17,212 nt of DNA from an uncultured Bacilli bacterium (GTDB lineage Bacteria > Bacillota_I > Bacilli_A > RF39 > UBA660), in the NCBI GenBank assembly GCA_910589335.1, contig CAJUTW010000031.1, positions 1-17,212 on the forward strand, written 5' to 3'. The notes under the pieces were generated by a model. It did no database searches, had not been told where the DNA came from, and saw only the letters and a list, made by a program, of their open reading frames with translations. Numbering within the stretch: position 1 is the stretch's first letter; each line of letters starts with the position of its first letter. Positions 14,168 to 17,212 of this stretch are shown here, piece after piece. The position numbers and the translations under genes are program-made.

Positions 14168-15826
14168 ATGAATGAAACAATTGGGGCTAGGGGTGGACAC
14201 AATGATCGAAAAAGATCATTAATTATAAGAAAGCAACAAAAACTACGTTTAATTGCAGAACGTGAAGAAAAAGAGATAAAAGAATTGGAAAGTCGAGTAA
14301 AAAAACAGCAAAAATTTACTTTAATAAAAACACTTCCAATCATAATAGCACATGAAACTATTAAAACTTTTTTTAGTACTCCAAAAGAATCACAAGTAGA
14401 TAAAAAAGCACAAGTTCCAGAAAATAGTAAAAAAGAAAAACAAATTGTTATTTTAGATAATTCTAATAAAAAAATAGTAACAACAATAAAAATTGAAATA
14501 AATGAAGAATATTTTAAGAAGAGTAAATCAGAAAAAAGACAAGAAGAGCAAGAAAACAGTAAAACTATAAAAAAAGAAGAACCTGAAGAAAAAGAAAATT
14601 GTGAAACAAAAGAAGTTAAGCCAAAAATTTCTACTATTTCTAATGAAGAAAATAACAAAACAGACTATATACAATCAATGAAAAAAAATACTTGTAAAAC
14701 AGTAGAAGTTTTTCAAGATTTTATTCCAATGCCAATACATGAATCAGAAAAAGCTGTTTCTAAAGAATCAAATTTATATGAAGAAAAATTAAATAAATTA
14801 AAAACAAGAAAATTAATTGATGAATATCAAAAACAGCTGAAAGATATAAGATATGATTTAAGAAATTTAATATTTGAATATAACATTTTAGTAGAAGAAT
14901 CACAAAATGCTAAACTGAGTAGTGAAACAGAAATTATACTAGATAAATTATCTTTTATAATAAATAAATTAGAAGAATTAAAACGTAAAATCGAAATAGA
15001 AAATTTAGATAAATATGATGATAATTATATTTATACATTAGTAGAAGGATATTTAGAAGAATTTAAAGATAAAAGAGTTGTTCAGGAAATAAAAGATTCT
15101 CCATTATATATAACAATATCCGAAAAGTTAGAAGAATTAGATGATAAAAAGTATTCTTTACAAAAAAAAGTTGATGATAAAAAAGAGCAGTTAGAAATTA
15201 AAGAAGAAAAATTTGAAAAACTAAAAGAAAAATATTTTAATGTAGAACAAATAAATAAAAGCTTATTAGATTTTCAGTATGAGCAAGATCAAATACTTAA
15301 AGAAGTACGAGAAAAGGTTAAAAATGCAATTTCTATTCAAGAAAAAGTAGAAGTTCAAATAACAGCGATGAACAGACAAACAAAAAAGATATTTAAAATG
15401 CTTAGAAGACAATTATTATTTCCTGGTTTTAGATCAGGAAGAAGTATGGCAACAACAGCAGCAGCTTACTTATATTTTGTAAATAATATTCTAAATCCTC
15501 AAACAACAACTAAAAAATATAAAGTTATAACTGTAAAAGATTATAGTAAAGATTTAGAAAATAATATTAATAATATAATGGATGCTAAAAATATTCTTAA
15601 TAAGACTAGTAAACAAATAGATAAAATGCTAAAAGAAATTACAGAGGAGTTTAAAGATTATTTAGGAGTTATAAAAGAAACTGACGAATTATTAAGCAAT
15701 TTGAAAAGAATGAAACAAGAATTAAAAGAAAAAGAATATGAAATGGACAGAATCAAAAAAGAACAAGAAAAAGTTTTAGAAACAAATAATCAAAAAGTAA
15801 AGAAAAAAGGAGAATATCCAATGTAA
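14168..15826 (+). CDS. Unknown long coiled-coil protein within the dcw cluster
   Basis: A 552-residue protein, very rich in Lys and Glu. The first 60 residues are strongly basic (GARGGHNDRKRSLIIRKQQK and onward). Residues about 70-180 are low-complexity and probably disordered. Coiled coils with heptad-like spacing fill about 195-285, 300-395 and 455-540. A short, less charged patch (about 415-445, FPGFRSGRSMATTAAAYLYF and onward) could touch or cross the membrane, but it is short. I recognise no catalytic motif. The start has AAAGGTGA 4 bases upstream. It lies between a penicillin-binding protein and mraY, where division or wall genes are expected, so a scaffold role at the division site is plausible but unproven. 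It could equally be an insertion into the cluster. Confidence 0.75.
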   Translation: MNETIGARGGHNDRKRSLIIRKQQKLRLIAEREEKEIKELESRVKKQQKFTLIKTLPIIIAHETIKTFFSTPKESQVDKKAQVPENSKKEKQIVILDNSNKKIVTTIKIEINEEYFKKSKSEKRQEEQENSKTIKKEEPEEKENCETKEVKPKISTISNEENNKTDYIQSMKKNTCKTVEVFQDFIPMPIHESEKAVSKESNLYEEKLNKLKTRKLIDEYQKQLKDIRYDLRNLIFEYNILVEESQNAKLSSETEIILDKLSFIINKLEELKRKIEIENLDKYDDNYIYTLVEGYLEEFKDKRVVQEIKDSPLYITISEKLEELDDKKYSLQKKVDDKKEQLEIKEEKFEKLKEKYFNVEQINKSLLDFQYEQDQILKEVREKVKNAISIQEKVEVQITAMNRQTKKIFKMLRRQLLFPGFRSGRSMATTAAAYLYFVNNILNPQTTTKKYKVITVKDYSKDLENNINNIMDAKNILNKTSKQIDKMLKEITEEFKDYLGVIKETDELLSNLKRMKQELKEKEYEMDRIKKEQEKVLETNNQKVKKKGEYPM

Positions 15827-15872
15827 ACTATTCTGTAAATTTGTCTAATTTGGCATATTATTTTTATAATTA

Positions 15873-15881
15873 TGATATAAT
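15873..15881 (+). promoter_or_regulatory. Extended -10 promoter of mraY
   Basis: TGATATAAT combines a TGN extension with a perfect TATAAT (15876-15881), 26 bases before ATG 15908. TTGGCA (15850-15855) is 20 bases from that TATAAT, too far for a standard pair, or 15 bases from an overlapping TATGAT (15871-15876). Confidence 0.6.
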
Positions 15882-15907
15882 ATTTCAAGGAATGGAGTGA
15901 AGAGAAA

Positions 15908-16888
15908 ATGTTACTTTTAACAAAAGCTATTTTTGCAATAATGATTGGTTTTTTATCTTCAGCAGTTTTAGGATTAATTTTAATACCAATGCTTAAAAAA
16001 TTACGATTTGGACAAAAAATTTCCATATTTGTTGGAGAAACTCATAGAAAAAAAGAAGGAACTCCGACAATGGGAGGTTTAATATTTATTTTACCTACTT
16101 TAGTAGCAACAATAGGTTTAATCTTAACAGGAAAAATAACTTATTCATCAAGTCTAGGTATTGTCTTATTAGTATTTTTAGGATATTCATGTATAGGGTT
16201 TTTAGATGATTTTTTATCAATTAGAAAAGGTAATAATGAAGGATTAACAACATATCAAAAGTTATTTATGCAAGTTTTAATTGCAGTTGGCTTCTTTTAT
16301 ATTTATATGAAAAGTGGAGGTCAAACAGCATGGGTAGTAGGAACACTAGGCATTGATATAGAGTTAGGTTGGTTATATGGACTTGCTATATTATTTGTGT
16401 TAGTAGGAGCTAGTAATGCTGTTAATTTAACAGATGGCCTAGATGGTTTAGCAGGAGGTTTATCAGCAATAGCATTTATAGCATTTTCTCTGATTTCTTT
16501 ATCAGTAGGATTTGAAGATATTGGTATTTTTAGTTTAATTTTAGTAGGTAGTTTATTTGGATATTTAATATATAACACTTATCCTGCAAAAGTAATAATG
16601 GGAGATACTGGTTCTCTAGCACTTGGTGCAGTAATGGGAGCAATTGCAATTCTAACTCATAGAGAATTAACTTTATTAGTTGTAGCAGGGATTTTTGTTA
16701 TAGAAACATTAAGTGTTATTATTCAAACATTTTGGGTTGTAGTATTTAAAAGAAAATTGTTTTTGATGACACCAATTCATCATCATTTTGAAAAATTAGG
16801 ATGGGTTGAGACTGATATAGTAAAATTATTCTGGGTAGGAGGCTTAATTCTTGCAATGGCTGGAATAATCTTTGGAGTTTGGGTTTAA
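15908..16888 (+). CDS. mraY: Phospho-N-acetylmuramoyl-pentapeptide-transferase
   Basis: A 326-residue polytopic membrane enzyme that moves phospho-MurNAc-pentapeptide from UDP to undecaprenyl phosphate, making lipid I at the cytoplasmic face. Family signatures are all present: KKEGTPTMGG (48-57), the aspartate pair in GFLDDF (Asp100, Asp101), NAVNLTDGLDGLA (170-182), MGDTGS (231-236) and the MTPIHHHFE loop (287-295). About ten hydrophobic segments are visible. The length is normal for the family. GGAGTGA about 8 bases upstream supports ATG 15908. The gene has its own extended -10 promoter and a terminator overlapping its stop, so it may be transcribed partly on its own within the dcw region. 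Confidence 0.97.
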   Translation: MLLLTKAIFAIMIGFLSSAVLGLILIPMLKKLRFGQKISIFVGETHRKKEGTPTMGGLIFILPTLVATIGLILTGKITYSSSLGIVLLVFLGYSCIGFLDDFLSIRKGNNEGLTTYQKLFMQVLIAVGFFYIYMKSGGQTAWVVGTLGIDIELGWLYGLAILFVLVGASNAVNLTDGLDGLAGGLSAIAFIAFSLISLSVGFEDIGIFSLILVGSLFGYLIYNTYPAKVIMGDTGSLALGAVMGAIAILTHRELTLLVVAGIFVIETLSVIIQTFWVVVFKRKLFLMTPIHHHFEKLGWVETDIVKLFWVGGLILAMAGIIFGVWV

Positions 16889-16902
16889 CCAAACTTTTTT
16901 TT
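16876..16902 (+). terminator. Terminator overlapping the mraY stop codon
   Basis: AGTTTGG (16876-16882) pairs with CCAAACT (16889-16895). The loop GTTTAA contains the TAA stop, and eight Ts run to 16902. Confidence 0.85.
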
Positions 16903-17026
16903 CATCTATTAAAAAAAGTAATTATAAATGGTGCTATTTTAAAGATTATATTTTCTAAAAAATATATAAAAATTAACTAATAGGTCTTTTTTTTTATTAA
17001 AAAAATATAATTAAATAGGTGATAAT

Positions 17027-17212
17027 ATGAAGAAGAAATTTGATAAAACATTATTTATAGCAGTCATATCCTTAGCAATTTTTGGTCTATTAATGATTTA
17101 TTCTTCATCAAGTATTTGGGCAGAATATAAATTTAATGACTCATTTCATTATGTTACATATCAAGCAATATTCTTTGTAGTTGGTCTTTTTTTAATGATA
17201 TTTATTTCTAAA
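17027..17212 (+). CDS. FtsW/RodA/SpoVE (SEDS) family protein, 5' end
   Basis: The first 62 residues of a gene cut by the window edge. It starts MKKKFDKTLFIAVI, then a membrane helix with the family hallmark FGLLMIYSSSS (19-29), an external loop, and the start of a second helix. SEDS proteins are lipid II polymerases that pair with class B PBPs such as the one at 12196. Position after mraY favours FtsW, but RodA or SpoVE cannot be excluded from this fragment. AGGTGA (17018-17023) lies just before ATG 17027. A TATAAT at 17006-17011 lies too close to be clearly the promoter. Confidence 0.85.
   Translation, partial: MKKKFDKTLFIAVISLAIFGLLMIYSSSSIWAEYKFNDSFHYVTYQAIFFVVGLFLMIFISK

Noticed and set aside
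14125..14658. Minus-strand reading frame of 177 codons
   Set aside because: It is opposite the lysine/glutamate-rich coiled-coil gene. Its Ser/Phe/Leu-rich composition is what the complement of Lys and Glu codons produces.
1..17212. Mycoplasma genetic code (TGA as tryptophan)
   Set aside because: Tryptophan is always TGG in recognisable motifs and TGA ends the vWA gene at a terminator.
1..17212. CRISPR array, tRNA or rRNA genes, insertion sequence
   Set aside because: I saw no regularly spaced direct repeats, no tRNA cloverleaf with CCA-end pattern, no ribosomal RNA sequence and no transposase.

Overview
The window is AT-rich bacterial DNA. The code is standard: tryptophan is TGG, TGA serves as a stop, and I see no in-frame TGA inside the genes. 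Shine-Dalgarno sites, poly-T terminators, NatAB-like export, a desulfoferrodoxin-type superoxide reductase and a peptidoglycan (dcw) cluster point to an anaerobic, walled, low-GC Bacillota relative, probably an uncultured gut lineage. A true Mollicute is unlikely, because mraY, a penicillin-binding protein and a SEDS gene are present. This assignment is inference from gene content.

Layout. Positions 1-762 hold the 3' end of a cysteine-rich, Ig-like surface protein. It shares a bidirectional terminator with a minus-strand NatAB-like ABC exporter (811-2710). Divergent from that are an ArsC/Spx-fold reductase and a superoxide reductase (2771-3489). Next come a terminator and a decayed minus-strand gene. 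Positions 3837-7632 are a tight three-gene operon from a strong promoter: a LysR regulator, an uncharacterised radical-SAM-like protein and a NADAR-DHH/DHHA2 fusion. It ends at a terminator that overlaps the last stop codon.

Positions 7640-8660 are a scarred stretch with one small unknown ORF, a decayed gene of unknown type, and the frameshifted thumb end of a reverse transcriptase of the kind found with diversity-generating retroelements (DGRs). Directly downstream lies a three-gene operon (8668-12145). Its first protein has a DUF6273/C-type-lectin-like domain, with a variable-region-like GC-rich and adenine-poor patch, fused to a MoxR AAA+ ATPase. The second is a short paralogue of that ATPase lacking the P-loop. 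The third is a metallopeptidase-like (HExxH) plus vWA protein. Together they look like a target-diversified MoxR-vWA conflict or recognition system, and this is the most interesting part of the window.

Positions 12196-17212 return to core genome: a class B penicillin-binding protein with a PASTA domain, an unknown lysine/glutamate-rich coiled-coil protein, mraY, and the start of an ftsW/rodA-family gene. The coiled-coil gene sits between pbp and mraY, so a role in division or wall synthesis can be proposed by position only.
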